Origin: DAOTVS01 sp034436375
GTDB taxonomy: Bacteria; Chloroflexota; Anaerolineae; SpSt-313
Length of the DNA: 24,602 nt
Direction of reading: 5' to 3'
Assembly: GCA_034436375.1 (NCBI GenBank)
Contig: DAOTVS010000180.1
Location: forward strand, 1-24,602
This document shows, piece after piece, positions 1 to 8,157 of the stretch (position 1 is its first letter; each line of letters begins with the position of its first letter). Under the pieces are notes generated by a model. It was not told the DNA's origin and searched no databases. It worked only from the letters and a program-made list of their open reading frames with translations. The translations under genes were made by a program, and so were the position numbers.

Positions 1-12
1 GGCATGCTTCAT
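1..12 (-). CDS. Probable start of the next gene of the formate dehydrogenase operon (partial)
   Basis: The nrfD-type gene ends with TGA at 11-9, and an ATG at 12-10 overlaps it as ATGA, as at the two junctions upstream. A second ATG at 5-3 lies 7 bases after a GGGAG and is the better placed start by ribosome-binding-site spacing. Only one to four codons are visible, so the product cannot be named. In related operons this position often holds an accessory gene such as fdhE or fdhD, but that is inference only. Confidence 0.35.
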
Positions 13-1010
13 CTCCCGCTGGTGAAGGTCAGGTAGCCTTGGGGTTCCCGGGCCGACTCGCGCCCCGCCATCACCGTGACCCAACGAAGGATGAGCCCAC
101 CCAGCAGCACCGAGAGGCCCGACACGATCAGCCGAGTGCGCACCTCGCGGGGCGACGCATTGTCGAGGTTACGCCGCAGGAGCAGCGGAGCGACAAGCCC
201 TAGGCCCACCGAGCCCAGCCAAAAGGGCAGCGCGTAGCGCCGGCGCGTCAGCGGCCGGCCCAGCGGCCCCGAGGAGGCGATGGCGCCCGCCGCCAGCCCT
301 GCCTCCGCCAGGCCAACCACATCTGAAGCCAAGCCCAGCCAGCGGCGCGTCCGCCTGGGCACATTCCCAGTTGCCGCCAAGGCTGTCGAGATTGCCGCCA
401 GCCCCGTCGAGAGGGCCGAGGTTTGGTAGAGCGGTCCCATGAGCAGGTGGTTCCTGGCCCAAAGCGGGGTATTGGTAAAGCTGAGGAGCACCCCGGTGTA
501 GCTGCCGACAAAAAAGGCGGCCAGTGTGCCCAACACCCCAGAGGCGGCCAGTGGGATGCGCCCAACCACCTTTGCCGCCAGAGAATCGCGGTCGATCAGA
601 CCGTCTTCGACGGCCTGCCGGGCGGCCCCCAGCCCGACGAACAGGCCCAGGCCGGTCAACCCCCAGCTGCCGGTAGACATGGGAGAGCGCAATTTGAGTA
701 TGCGCAGCATGTTCCGAAATCGCTCTGGGCGTCCGAGGTCGCGGATCAACAACAACGGGGATATGGCGATGGCTGCGAACGCTATGTAGCGGCCGGCGCG
801 CGATACGGGGCGGTCCTCACGCGAGCCAAAGAGATGTGCCAGGGTGGCTATCAGGTGCGAACCGGCCGCGATGCCGCCCAGGAAAAAGTAGGCGATCACC
901 TCCCAGCCCCAGAAGGGCTCTTTCATAGCCGGGTAGTGGTAGTAGGTGTGGGGCGCCTCCGGCCGGACGGCTTGTCGCACGCCCACAGCGGTTTCCTCCC
1001 TTGCGTTCAT
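9..1010 (-). CDS. NrfD/PsrC-type membrane subunit of formate dehydrogenase
   Basis: A 333-residue polytopic membrane protein of the NrfD/PsrC (polysulfide reductase membrane subunit) family. In molybdo-iron-sulfur enzymes this subunit anchors the complex and exchanges electrons with the quinone pool. The N-terminal stretch (HTYYHYPAMKEPFWGWEV, then a first helix with FFLGGIAAGSHLIA) is typical of the family, and several further hydrophobic helices follow. The ATG at 1010 overlaps the fdhB stop (ATGA), which implies translational coupling. The reading frame is open far upstream inside fdhB, but that extension is a shadow. The subunit replaces the cytochrome b556 gamma subunit found in E. coli Fdn/Fdo. 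No haem-binding role is expected for this family. Family assignment is good; the exact substrate complex is inferred from position after fdhA and fdhB. Confidence 0.88.
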   Translation of the reverse strand: MNAREETAVGVRQAVRPEAPHTYYHYPAMKEPFWGWEVIAYFFLGGIAAGSHLIATLAHLFGSREDRPVSRAGRYIAFAAIAISPLLLIRDLGRPERFRNMLRILKLRSPMSTGSWGLTGLGLFVGLGAARQAVEDGLIDRDSLAAKVVGRIPLAASGVLGTLAAFFVGSYTGVLLSFTNTPLWARNHLLMGPLYQTSALSTGLAAISTALAATGNVPRRTRRWLGLASDVVGLAEAGLAAGAIASSGPLGRPLTRRRYALPFWLGSVGLGLVAPLLLRRNLDNASPREVRTRLIVSGLSVLLGGLILRWVTVMAGRESAREPQGYLTFTSGR

Positions 1011-1933
1011 GTCTTGCCCCCCAGGGTGCCGGCGAGCCCTCGTTCGCCGCCACGGATCAGAAGCGCCGCGGCCACGCCCCAGAAGGCGGCTGCAGCCACG
1101 GTGGCTAGCAAGGCGGGCGCCTCCCGACGTGAAGGCAGCTCGGGCGCCGCGGGCAGGTTGTAGGCCTCGGGGCGCTCGGTCAGCAGGAAGAAGCAGTGCA
1201 GTGAACCGATGCCGCCCGTGGCCCCAGGGCTTCCGGGCACGCCGTACAGGTAGGCATCGCGCTGGCCCCGGGCATGCAACTCGCGCACCCGTCGCTCGGC
1301 CCGTTCCCGCAGATCCCGCACCGGCCCAAACTGGATCGAGTCGGTCGGGCAGGCCTTGGCGCACGCGGGCTCCAGGCCCGCCTTGAGGCGATCGTAACAT
1401 AGGGTGCACTTGTGCGCCATATTGTCTTGCCCATGGGCTACAGTAATGACCCCGAAGGGGCAGCTAGGCACGCAGTACTGGCAACCGTTGCACACGTCCT
1501 GCTGAATCAGGACCGAGCCGAACTCGGTGCGCACGATGGCGCCGGTTGGGCAGGCCTCCAGGCAGCCGGCATTCTCGCAGTGCTTGCAGACGTCGCTCAG
1601 GAACAGCCAGCGCCCCGGGCGACTGTCGCCAGGGAACTCTTCGATAAAGGCGACATGGCGCCAGGTAGTGGCATTGAGCTCGCTCGTGTTGTCATAGCTG
1701 GTATCCTTAAAGCCGAACAGGTCCATGGGAAGCTGATTCCACTCTTTGCAGGCGGCTTCGCAGGCCTTGCAGCCGATGCACACGGTCGAGTCGGTAAAGA
1801 ACCCATAGTCCGTGCCGGGCTCGATGCGCACCCCCGCCGTCCGCCTCGCCTCGCCGGGGGTTGGGGGCGGCGCAGTGTGATAGCCGGGACCCATGGGTTC
1901 CTCGCTCGCGATGCGCCGTATCTGCACGCTCAT
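1007..1933 (-). CDS. fdhB: Formate dehydrogenase iron-sulfur (beta) subunit
   Basis: A 308-residue four-cluster ferredoxin subunit that passes electrons from FdhA to the membrane subunit. Sixteen cysteines fall in four groups: C52/55/58/62, C116/119/124/128, C148/151/154/158 and C176/179/191/195, the usual pattern for four [4Fe-4S] clusters in FdnH/FdoH-type proteins. A hydrophobic segment at about 273-293 forms a single C-terminal transmembrane anchor, as in FdnH. The start is the ATG at 1933-1931, which overlaps the fdhA stop as ATGA. The frame stays open upstream to 2275, but that part lies inside fdhA and is rejected. The N terminus has no Tat or Sec signal. The role follows from the motifs and from its place between fdhA and the NrfD-type gene. 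Confidence 0.93.
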   Translation of the reverse strand: MSVQIRRIASEEPMGPGYHTAPPPTPGEARRTAGVRIEPGTDYGFFTDSTVCIGCKACEAACKEWNQLPMDLFGFKDTSYDNTSELNATTWRHVAFIEEFPGDSRPGRWLFLSDVCKHCENAGCLEACPTGAIVRTEFGSVLIQQDVCNGCQYCVPSCPFGVITVAHGQDNMAHKCTLCYDRLKAGLEPACAKACPTDSIQFGPVRDLRERAERRVRELHARGQRDAYLYGVPGSPGATGGIGSLHCFFLLTERPEAYNLPAAPELPSRREAPALLATVAAAAFWGVAAALLIRGGERGLAGTLGGKT

Positions 1934-4900
1934 GGCTGCTCTCCCTTTCTCCCCGGCCTCAGGTTGCAGGTAAAGGCCTTGCCCTCGTGGATCTTGCTGT
2001 TGGGGTCCTCCACGATGGCCGACAGGGTATTGGCGATATCTCCTCGGGCGACGCCCTTGTAGCCATAGTGCCAGGGCATGCCGATTTCGTGGACAATGTG
2101 CCCATCGAGGTGGAAGGGTTTCAGGCGCCCGGTGACCACGGCCCGCGCCTCCGCCTCGCCACGCGCCGTCGAGAGGGTGACCCAATCGCCATCGTGGATG
2201 CCTTTTTCGGCGGCCAGCTCCCGGCTGATCTCCACAAAGCCTGCCGGCTGCAGCTCGGCCAGCCAGGGCAACCAACGGGTCATGACGCCGCCGGTATGAT
2301 GCTCGGTCAGGCGGTAGGTGGTGATGGCGTAAGGGTGTTCGGGGTCGCCAACCGGGTGGTAGCGGTTATCGGGCCGGTCGAAGAGCGGCGCTACCGGGTT
2401 GACCTGCTGATGGGGATAGAGGCGATTGACGACCGGCGACTCTACTGGCTCATAATGGGTGGGCAGGGGGCCATCTTTCAGGCCGGCCGCGGCATAGAGC
2501 CAGCCCTTGCCGTCAGCCATCATGATAAAGGGGTCCTTGCCTGAGTGGCAAGCCACGCCCTTCTCGTGCGGCGGCGGCTCATAGTCAGGCGGCTTGCTGT
2601 CGGGGAAATCGGGCACATCATAGCCGACCCAGCGTTGCCGTCCTTCATCCCACCAGATGTAGCGCTTGCGCTCCGACCAGGGGTGGCCCTCGGGGTCCGC
2701 TGAGCAGCGGTTGTAGAGGATGCGACGGTTCGCCGGCCAGCTGAACCCCCAGCCCAGGTGTGTGCCCGGGTTGTTATCGGGATCGGGCGTCCGGTTGCGG
2801 GTGAGGTTGCGCCCCTCCGCAGGGTAGGCCCCGCTGTACAGCCAGCAGCCGCAGGCCGTCGAGCCGTCATCCTTGAGCGCGGCAAAATCCCTCAACTGGC
2901 GGCGGTCGCTCGCGGCCGGCGCCCAGGTGTAGCCGTTGATTTCCTTGAGGATGGCCTGCATGTCGGGCTCGGCGGCCGGTCCCACGGTGGGGTAATCCCA
3001 GGTCAGGTCCAGGAGCGCCCGGTCTCTGGGCTCCGTCGAGCCCCGGTAGAGCTCGCGCAGGCGCGCGCCCAGGTGATAGACGAACCAGGCATCGGAGCGG
3101 GCATCTGCGGGCGGATCTACCGCCTTGTCGTGCCACTGGGTGAGCCGGTGGGTGTTGGTAAAGGACCCCTCCTTCTCGCCCGGAAAGGCGGCGGGCAAGA
3201 AGAAGATCTCTGTCTTGATTCGGCGTGGATCCATCTCGCCGCTCTGTACCTCCGGCGAGGCATACCAGAAGGAGGCCGTCTCCGTCTCATAGCCGTCGCG
3301 CACCACCATCCAATCCAGCTGCGCCAGCCCCCGGCGGATGAGCCTGGTGTTATGGCCCCCCACGGCCGGGTTCTGGCCCAGGACGAAGAACCCCTTGATT
3401 TGCCCGTCATGGATGGCCAGCATCATCGGCTCCTGGGAGTAATCACCGTCGATATGGGGCAGGTTATCATAGGCAAAGCCGTTCTCGGGCTTTGCCGCCT
3501 CGCCATACCAGGCCTTGAGCAGGCTGATCATATACTTGGGCAGGTTATGCCACCAGCCTGTTTCTGGGGTCTCGGCCTGTAGATACTCCTGGAGGCTGCC
3601 GTGGGGCTCAATGACATTGGGCATGGCCAGGTAGCCGGGCAGCAGGTTGTAGAGGGTCGGGATATCCGTTGAGCCTTGAATGGTTGCATGGCCGCGCAGG
3701 GCCAGGATGCCGCCGCCGGGCCGGCCGATGTTCCCGAGCAGGAGCTGCAGGACCGAAGCGGCGCGGATCATCTGCGTGCCCACGGTATGCTGCGTCCAGG
3801 CGACGGCATAGCAGATGGCGCTGGTCCGCTCGCGGCCCGAGTTTTGGGTCAGGGCCTGGGCCACCCGCAGGAACTGCTCTGGCGAGCAGCCGCAGGTTGC
3901 TGCCACCATTTCGGGCGTATAACGCGCATAATGCTTCTTCAGGATCTGGAACACGCAATGAGGGTGCTGTAGCGTGGGGTCTGTTTCATGGGGGCGTCCG
4001 TCCAGGCGCCCCAGGCGCTGGCTGTAGGGCTCGGCAGACTGGATGTGGTGCTCGGCGGTGGCGGGCTGCACGGGATGGCCCGCATACTGCCAGGTGTCGT
4101 ATTGGTAGGTCCTCTGCTCTCGGTCGAGCCCCGAGAAGACCCCGCCCAGGTCCTCCGTATCCTGAAACTCCTCACGGATAATCTGCGAGGCGTTGGTATA
4201 GTTGATCACATAGTCCTTAAACCAGAGATTGTGCTCCAGCACATAGTGGATCAACCCGCCGAGAAAGGCGATATCGGAGCCGGAACGGATGGGCACGTGG
4301 ATATCGGACATGGCGGAGGTGCGCGTGTAGCGCGGGTCGACGTGGATGACCGTCGCGCCGCGGCGGCGGGCCTCCATGACAAAGCGGAAGGCAATCGGAT
4401 GGCACTCGGCCATATCCGAGCCCATGATCAGCACGCAATCACTGTTGACCAGGTCCCATTGAGCCGTGGTGGCCGCGCCGCGGCCAAACGAGGCGCCCAG
4501 ACCGGGCACCGAGGAGCTGTGTCAGACCCGGGCCTGGTTCTCGACCCACACCATCCCCAAGCCGGCGGTGAAGAGCTTTTTGATCAGATAGTTCTCTTCG
4601 TTATCCAGCGTGGCGCCGCCGAGCGAGGCGATGGCCGTGGTGCTGTGGACGACCTGGCCCTTCTCGTTGCGCTCGCGCCAGGTCTGATCGCGCGTCTCCT
4701 TGACCCGCCGGGCGATGCGCTCCATGGCCCAGTCCAGCGGCCGATCCTCCCAGTGATCGCTGTAAGGGGCGCGATATTTGACGGTCGTCCAGCGGTTGGG
4801 ATTGCTGAGGAGCTCAAAGGTGGCGGCGCCCTTGGGGCAGAGGGTGCCCCGATTGATGGGGGAATCGGGGTGACCCTCGATATCGATGATAGCACCGTTC

Positions 4901-5109
4901 TTCACATAGATGATCTGGCTGCAGCCGACGGCGCAATAGGGGCAGACGCTGACGACCTTGGCATCGGCATCGAGGATGCGCGCCTGCCATTGGCGTGTGT
5001 GTGCGCTGATCGCTTCTGGCCCCATGCCCAAATCTGCGATTTCGCGCACAACAGGCCATTTCGCGGCAGCGCTAAGAGCATCGGGCAGCGAGGTCTCTTT
5101 CCCTATCAT
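1930..5109 (-). CDS. fdhA: Selenocysteine-containing formate dehydrogenase, catalytic (alpha) subunit
   Basis: Molybdenum/tungsten bis-MGD formate dehydrogenase that oxidises formate to CO2. It is one gene of 1059 residues read through an in-frame TGA at 4524-4522. Upstream of the TGA the protein has an N-terminal [4Fe-4S] motif (C56-x2-C59-x3-C63-x27-C91, then PKG) and ends in VENQARV. After it come HSSSVPGLGASFGRGA and MGSDMAECHP. E. coli FdnG has the same QARx-U-H context with Sec at residue 196, the same number as here. A SECIS hairpin follows the TGA. The ATG at 5109 follows an AGGA. The stop of the upstream gene lies in frame seven codons before it, so no longer N terminus is possible; hence there is no Tat signal, unlike FdnG. 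Its stop overlaps fdhB (ATGA). It lies 21 bases after the GPR1-like gene. Confidence 0.95.
4492..4510 (-). promoter_or_regulatory. Bacterial SECIS element in fdhA mRNA
   Basis: Starting 11 bases after the UGA (4524-4522), the message folds into a 7-bp stem with a 5-base loop: GGTGCCC-GGTCT-GGGCGCC, with one G-U pair. E. coli fdhF also has 11 bases, a stem side of 7 and a GGUCU-containing apical loop recognised by SelB. The spacing and the loop core match, so this is strong evidence that UGA is decoded as selenocysteine. The stem is also coding sequence (residues 200-206). Confidence 0.9.
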
Positions 5110-5130
5110 AGCCTGCTTCCTCTCAATGAT

Positions 5131-5862
5131 CTATTGCCCGCGGATTACCCCGGGTTCGCGGGTGCCGAGCGTGACGATGGGCCTGGCTCGCCGCGGCCCA
5201 AGCGGCAGCATCGTGCGGCCGAAGAACTGCTCGAACATCAGGCCGGAAGCCGTCCACCAGGCGGCGATGGCGGCGAAAAGGAAGACCCAGCCCGCGGTGG
5301 CGATGACGAACGTGCTGCCACCGATAAACCCCGCCGCCGCCAGGCCGGACCCTGAGCCCAGTAGGACCAGCACTGTAAACAGGGCCCAACTCACCCGCGT
5401 CGCCGCCACGGCGCCCGCCAGAGTGATGAACCCCAGTGGGATGAACCACCAACCGAGGCCGACGAAGGCGGGCGCTGGCTCGACAAGGACCCCAATGGCG
5501 ATGAGCAGGAACAGCACGCCGTAGGACATCCAGAAGGACCCCCACATGCCATGCATGGCTGTCGCCAGCCCATCACGGGCCCTGTAGGCCCACATGCCGG
5601 CCAGGAATTGGGCCAGGCCGCCAAAAAAGGCGGCGAAAGGAAAGACGAACCGGGCGTTGCCGCTGGCGTACCAGCCGATCAGGCCGGCGGCCACGACAAA
5701 GGTGGCCCCGGAGAAGCCGTAGAGGCCCAGGATCGAGGGTGCGGCGATCGGCTGCAGAAAGATGTTTTCCTGCACCCGATTCTCAACCACTGGCTGCTCA
5801 AGCGCCGGGCGGGGCTCTGCGCGCTCTGCCCGCTCCGCCGGCTTTTCTCTTACTCTCTCCAT
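5131..5862 (-). CDS. GPR1/FUN34/YaaH-family (SatP-like) small-carboxylate transporter
   Basis: A 243-residue integral membrane protein. After a charged N-terminal region (1-38), the core carries the family signatures: APSILGLYGFSGATF at about 41-55, corresponding to the NPAPLGL motif, then FGGLAQFLAGMWAYR at about 80-94, and about six hydrophobic helices. Characterised members (E. coli SatP, yeast Ady2/Ato) move acetate and succinate as protonated acids. Position directly upstream of fdhA makes formate a plausible substrate here, which is inference. The ATG at 5862 is chosen because GGAGGG precedes it by 6 bases; the ATG at 5892 has no such site. It is 21 bases from fdhA and presumably co-transcribed. 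Confidence 0.85.
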   Translation of the reverse strand: MERVREKPAERAERAEPRPALEQPVVENRVQENIFLQPIAAPSILGLYGFSGATFVVAAGLIGWYASGNARFVFPFAAFFGGLAQFLAGMWAYRARDGLATAMHGMWGSFWMSYGVLFLLIAIGVLVEPAPAFVGLGWWFIPLGFITLAGAVAATRVSWALFTVLVLLGSGSGLAAAGFIGGSTFVIATAGWVFLFAAIAAWWTASGLMFEQFFGRTMLPLGPRRARPIVTLGTREPGVIRGQ

Positions 5863-5886
5863 AAGATCCCTCCGCTGTAATTTGTG

Positions 5887-5911
5887 TGGCACGCCAATTG
5901 CTGGCGTGCCA
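5887..5911 (-). terminator. Intergenic hairpin between the SDR and the GPR1-like gene
   Basis: A perfect 10-bp inverted repeat (TGGCACGCCA / TGGCGTGCCA) with a 5-base loop lies 3 bases after the SDR stop codon. No run of T follows on the minus strand, only CACAAATTAC, so a complete Rho-independent terminator is not certain. It may be a partial terminator, attenuator or mRNA processing/stabilising hairpin that separates SDR expression from the downstream formate genes. Confidence 0.55.
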
Positions 5912-5914
5912 GCT

Positions 5915-6682
5915 TTAGTGATCCAGGATCTGCTGGCTCATGCCGCCATCGATATAAAAGGTGGAACCGGTGACATAGCTGGCCTCATCGCTGGCCAGGT
6001 AGACGATCATCCCGGCAACTTCGCCCGGCTGCCCAAGGCGGCCCAGGGGAATATCGGCCTGCATGCGGGCCACGGCCTGCGGATCGTTGAGGAGGGCTTC
6101 ATTCTTGCCGCCCGCGATGGCCCCTGGGGCGACGGCATTGACCGTGATTTGGTAGGGCGCCAATTCGAGGGCCATGTTGCGCGTGAGCATGCCCTCCCCT
6201 GCTTTGGCCACACAGTAGGGCGTGTAGCCCTGCCAGGGCACGGTCTCATGCACCGAGGTGACATTGATAATACGGCCACCGGACTGGTGCTGGACCATAC
6301 GCTGGGCGATGGCCTGGCTGAGCATAAAGGTGCCACGCAGGTCAATGCCCAAGACCGAGTCCCACTCGTCGAGGCCGATCTTCAGGAAGGGTTTTTCTTG
6401 CTGCTCGCCGGCATTGTTGACCAAGATGTCGACCTGCCCAAAGGCGCCAAAGACATCGCGCACGAGCTGGGCGACATGCTCGGCCTGCGACAGGTCTGCC
6501 GGGAAGACCTGAGCTCGCCGGCCCATATCGGTGATCGCCTGGATCACATCCCGGGTCTCCTCCGGGTGACTGTGGCAGTGAAGGGCGATCGCCGCCCCTT
6601 CCGCTGCCAGCTTGAGCGCAATGGCCCGCCCGATGCCGGTGTTCCCTCCGGTCACGAGCGCCACTTTGTTCTGTAAGCGCAT
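5915..6682 (-). CDS. SDR-family oxidoreductase, glucose-1-dehydrogenase-like
   Basis: A 255-residue classical short-chain dehydrogenase/reductase. It shows the cofactor motif TGGNTGIG (11-18), NNAG (89-92) and the catalytic S143, Y156, K160 triad. The stretch SVHETVPW after the catalytic Ser closely resembles Bacillus glucose 1-dehydrogenase (SSVHEKIPW), and the C-terminal YVTGSTFYIDGGM is also typical. The likely reaction is NAD(P)-dependent oxidation of glucose or a related sugar or polyol; the substrate is not proven by sequence. The ATG at 6682 is chosen, with AGGAGG 10 bases upstream. The ATG at 6691 is too close to the same site. It lies upstream of the GPR1-like and fdh genes on the same strand, with a hairpin between. 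Confidence 0.87.
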   Translation of the reverse strand: MRLQNKVALVTGGNTGIGRAIALKLAAEGAAIALHCHSHPEETRDVIQAITDMGRRAQVFPADLSQAEHVAQLVRDVFGAFGQVDILVNNAGEQQEKPFLKIGLDEWDSVLGIDLRGTFMLSQAIAQRMVQHQSGGRIINVTSVHETVPWQGYTPYCVAKAGEGMLTRNMALELAPYQITVNAVAPGAIAGGKNEALLNDPQAVARMQADIPLGRLGQPGEVAGMIVYLASDEASYVTGSTFYIDGGMSQQILDH

Positions 6683-6718
6683 GCCACGCATCCCTCCTCT
6701 GGTTCCTTGCCCTGCTTC

Positions 6719-6832
6719 AGCAATCACTATGCCACACCTTCCCCCCAGACCTGACACACCGATTCCCCTCATCGGCGTGACAGGCCTTAAGAACCTGTCA
6801 GGTCTGAGTGCAGGTGTGGCATAGTGATTGCT
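6719..6832. repeat. 114-bp nested palindrome (MITE-like or regulatory) in divergent intergenic region
   Basis: Perfect 21-bp terminal inverted repeats (6719-6739 and 6812-6832, beginning AGCAATCACTATG) enclose a perfect 11-bp pair (6746-6756 CAGACCTGACA and 6796-6806). A further alternative pairing is TGACAGG (6778-6784) with CCTGTCA (6794-6800), and there is a small CCGAT/ATCGG hairpin at 6759-6775. It sits between the divergent SDR and toroid-protein genes and encodes nothing. The layout suits a non-autonomous mobile palindrome or a fold-back regulatory element. No target-site duplication is obvious at its ends. Confidence 0.8.
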
Positions 6833-6926
6833 AGCAGCAGTGAAAGGAATCCTACGGCAAGAGAAGATACTGGTTGCCACCAGGCTGCGGGCTAACCCCG
6901 CAATAGACTTGGCATGGAGGAGTGCT

Positions 6927-8156
6927 ATGACAGCCAATGTCGCCGCGCCCAAAGTGAGTGTGGTGTCACCTCAGGATCGGGGGATTCCGGTTGCGGTCGC
7001 AACATCGGAGGAGCCGGTTCCGGAGCTGGGCCTCTCGCCGGCCGAGCTGGAACGGCGGGCAAAGGCGAATACCTTCGAGTGGCTGCCGACCCAGTTCGAC
7101 GAGCAGGCTGGCGCTTTTTACGGTCACTATTCTGCCCGCGAGCAGCGCTTCGAGCCCCCTCAGACGTCGAATCTCATCGGCCCCTGGCAGCTGCTTGCTG
7201 CCTACGACCGCTACGGCGACGAAATGCTTCTGACCCGGGCGCGGCGGGCGGCGGAATGGTTCTACGGCCACTTTGTGGTTACGCATCCGATGCGCATCGT
7301 GATTGGCGGGGTGCGCGATGCGCTGCGCGCCCATGAGTTGTGGTCAAAATACGCTGCCGAGTTTGTCATTCTCAACGTGGGCCTCTATCGGCGGACGCAC
7401 GAGCAGGAATACCTGGACCGGGCGTTTCAGAGCAGCGAGTTCCTGATCCAGTCGATGTGGCATGATTTCGCCATCCGCTACAATGAAACGACCACGACGT
7501 GGGAGAAGCAGGGCTGGCGCGCCTTTGGCCGGGCCATTGAGGCCTACCTGGAAATGGAACAGGTCACCGGCGATCATGCCTGGCTGGAGCGCGCGGTGCG
7601 CACCGGCGATTTCGGCCTGACGCTGCAGGCCGATGACGGCTGCTTTTACCTGATCGATGATGAGTATTTCAACACCGACCTGACGGCTGATGAAATCCGG
7701 GCCTTTATCCTGTTGGCCCAGCGCACTGGACGGCAAGAGTTCCTGGACTCGGCGCGGCGCTTTGCCGACTGGCTCCTGGCGCGGCAGCGAGAGGACGGCT
7801 CGTGGCCGCTGACCATTGACTGCCACGGCCAGGTGGTCGTCGCGACGGTGGGGCCGGGCGACATGCCGAACATTGGCATGGCCCTGCTTCAGCTCCATGA
7901 GGCGACCGGGGACGACCGCTATCGCAAAGCGGCTATGCACGCCTTTCGCTTTGGGCTGAGCACCCAGGTCCTGCCGGGCACCGGCGATGAGTATGCTCTA
8001 GACCCCCGGGTATGCTGGGGCTTTTGGTCGTGGGCGCCACGGTACGACTATACGGTTTCGCCCGATCAGAGCACGCACCATGTGCGGGGTATGTTCTTTC
8101 TTTTGGACTGGATTGCCCATGTAGAGATGAAGCCGCTCGATATCCTGGAAGTGTGA
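6927..8156 (+). CDS. Alpha/alpha-toroid protein of unknown function, first gene of a sugar cassette
   Basis: A 409-residue predicted soluble protein without a signal peptide. After about 40 disordered residues it consists of repeated helix pairs with aromatic and acidic faces. Examples are GPWQLLAAYDRYGDEMLLTRARRAAEW-type segments at 85-111, a similar one at 200-220, and REDGSWP at 288-294, a motif seen in alpha/alpha barrels such as terpene-cyclase-like toroids and glycan-active six-hairpin proteins. No diagnostic catalytic motif is recognised. The ATG at 6927 follows GGAGG by 6 bases; the frame is open to 6828 but that part lies in the palindrome region. One base separates its stop from the glycosidase gene, so a partner role in glycan or glycoside metabolism (epimerase, lyase or hydrolase) is likely but unproven. 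Confidence 0.8.
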   Translation: MTANVAAPKVSVVSPQDRGIPVAVATSEEPVPELGLSPAELERRAKANTFEWLPTQFDEQAGAFYGHYSAREQRFEPPQTSNLIGPWQLLAAYDRYGDEMLLTRARRAAEWFYGHFVVTHPMRIVIGGVRDALRAHELWSKYAAEFVILNVGLYRRTHEQEYLDRAFQSSEFLIQSMWHDFAIRYNETTTTWEKQGWRAFGRAIEAYLEMEQVTGDHAWLERAVRTGDFGLTLQADDGCFYLIDDEYFNTDLTADEIRAFILLAQRTGRQEFLDSARRFADWLLARQREDGSWPLTIDCHGQVVVATVGPGDMPNIGMALLQLHEATGDDRYRKAAMHAFRFGLSTQVLPGTGDEYALDPRVCWGFWSWAPRYDYTVSPDQSTHHVRGMFFLLDWIAHVEMKPLDILEV

Positions 8157-8157
8157 C

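Noticed and set aside
423..1163. Long plus-strand open frames opposite the fdh and act genes
   Set aside because: These are antisense shadows produced by high GC; the minus-strand genes have clear motifs, ribosome sites and operon spacing.
1011..1409. N-terminal extension of the NrfD-type protein
   Set aside because: The open frame upstream lies within fdhB and has no family similarity; the ATGA overlap at 1010 is the natural start.
4522..4524. Premature stop making fdhA a pseudogene or two genes
   Set aside because: The codon is TGA at the exact active-site Sec position, flanking sequence is fully conserved on both sides, and a SECIS hairpin follows at the right distance. The apparent second start (GTG 4509) is an internal Val codon.
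6683..6952. Longer N terminus for the SDR
   Set aside because: The extension runs through the palindrome and lacks SDR features; AGGAGG supports the start at 6682.
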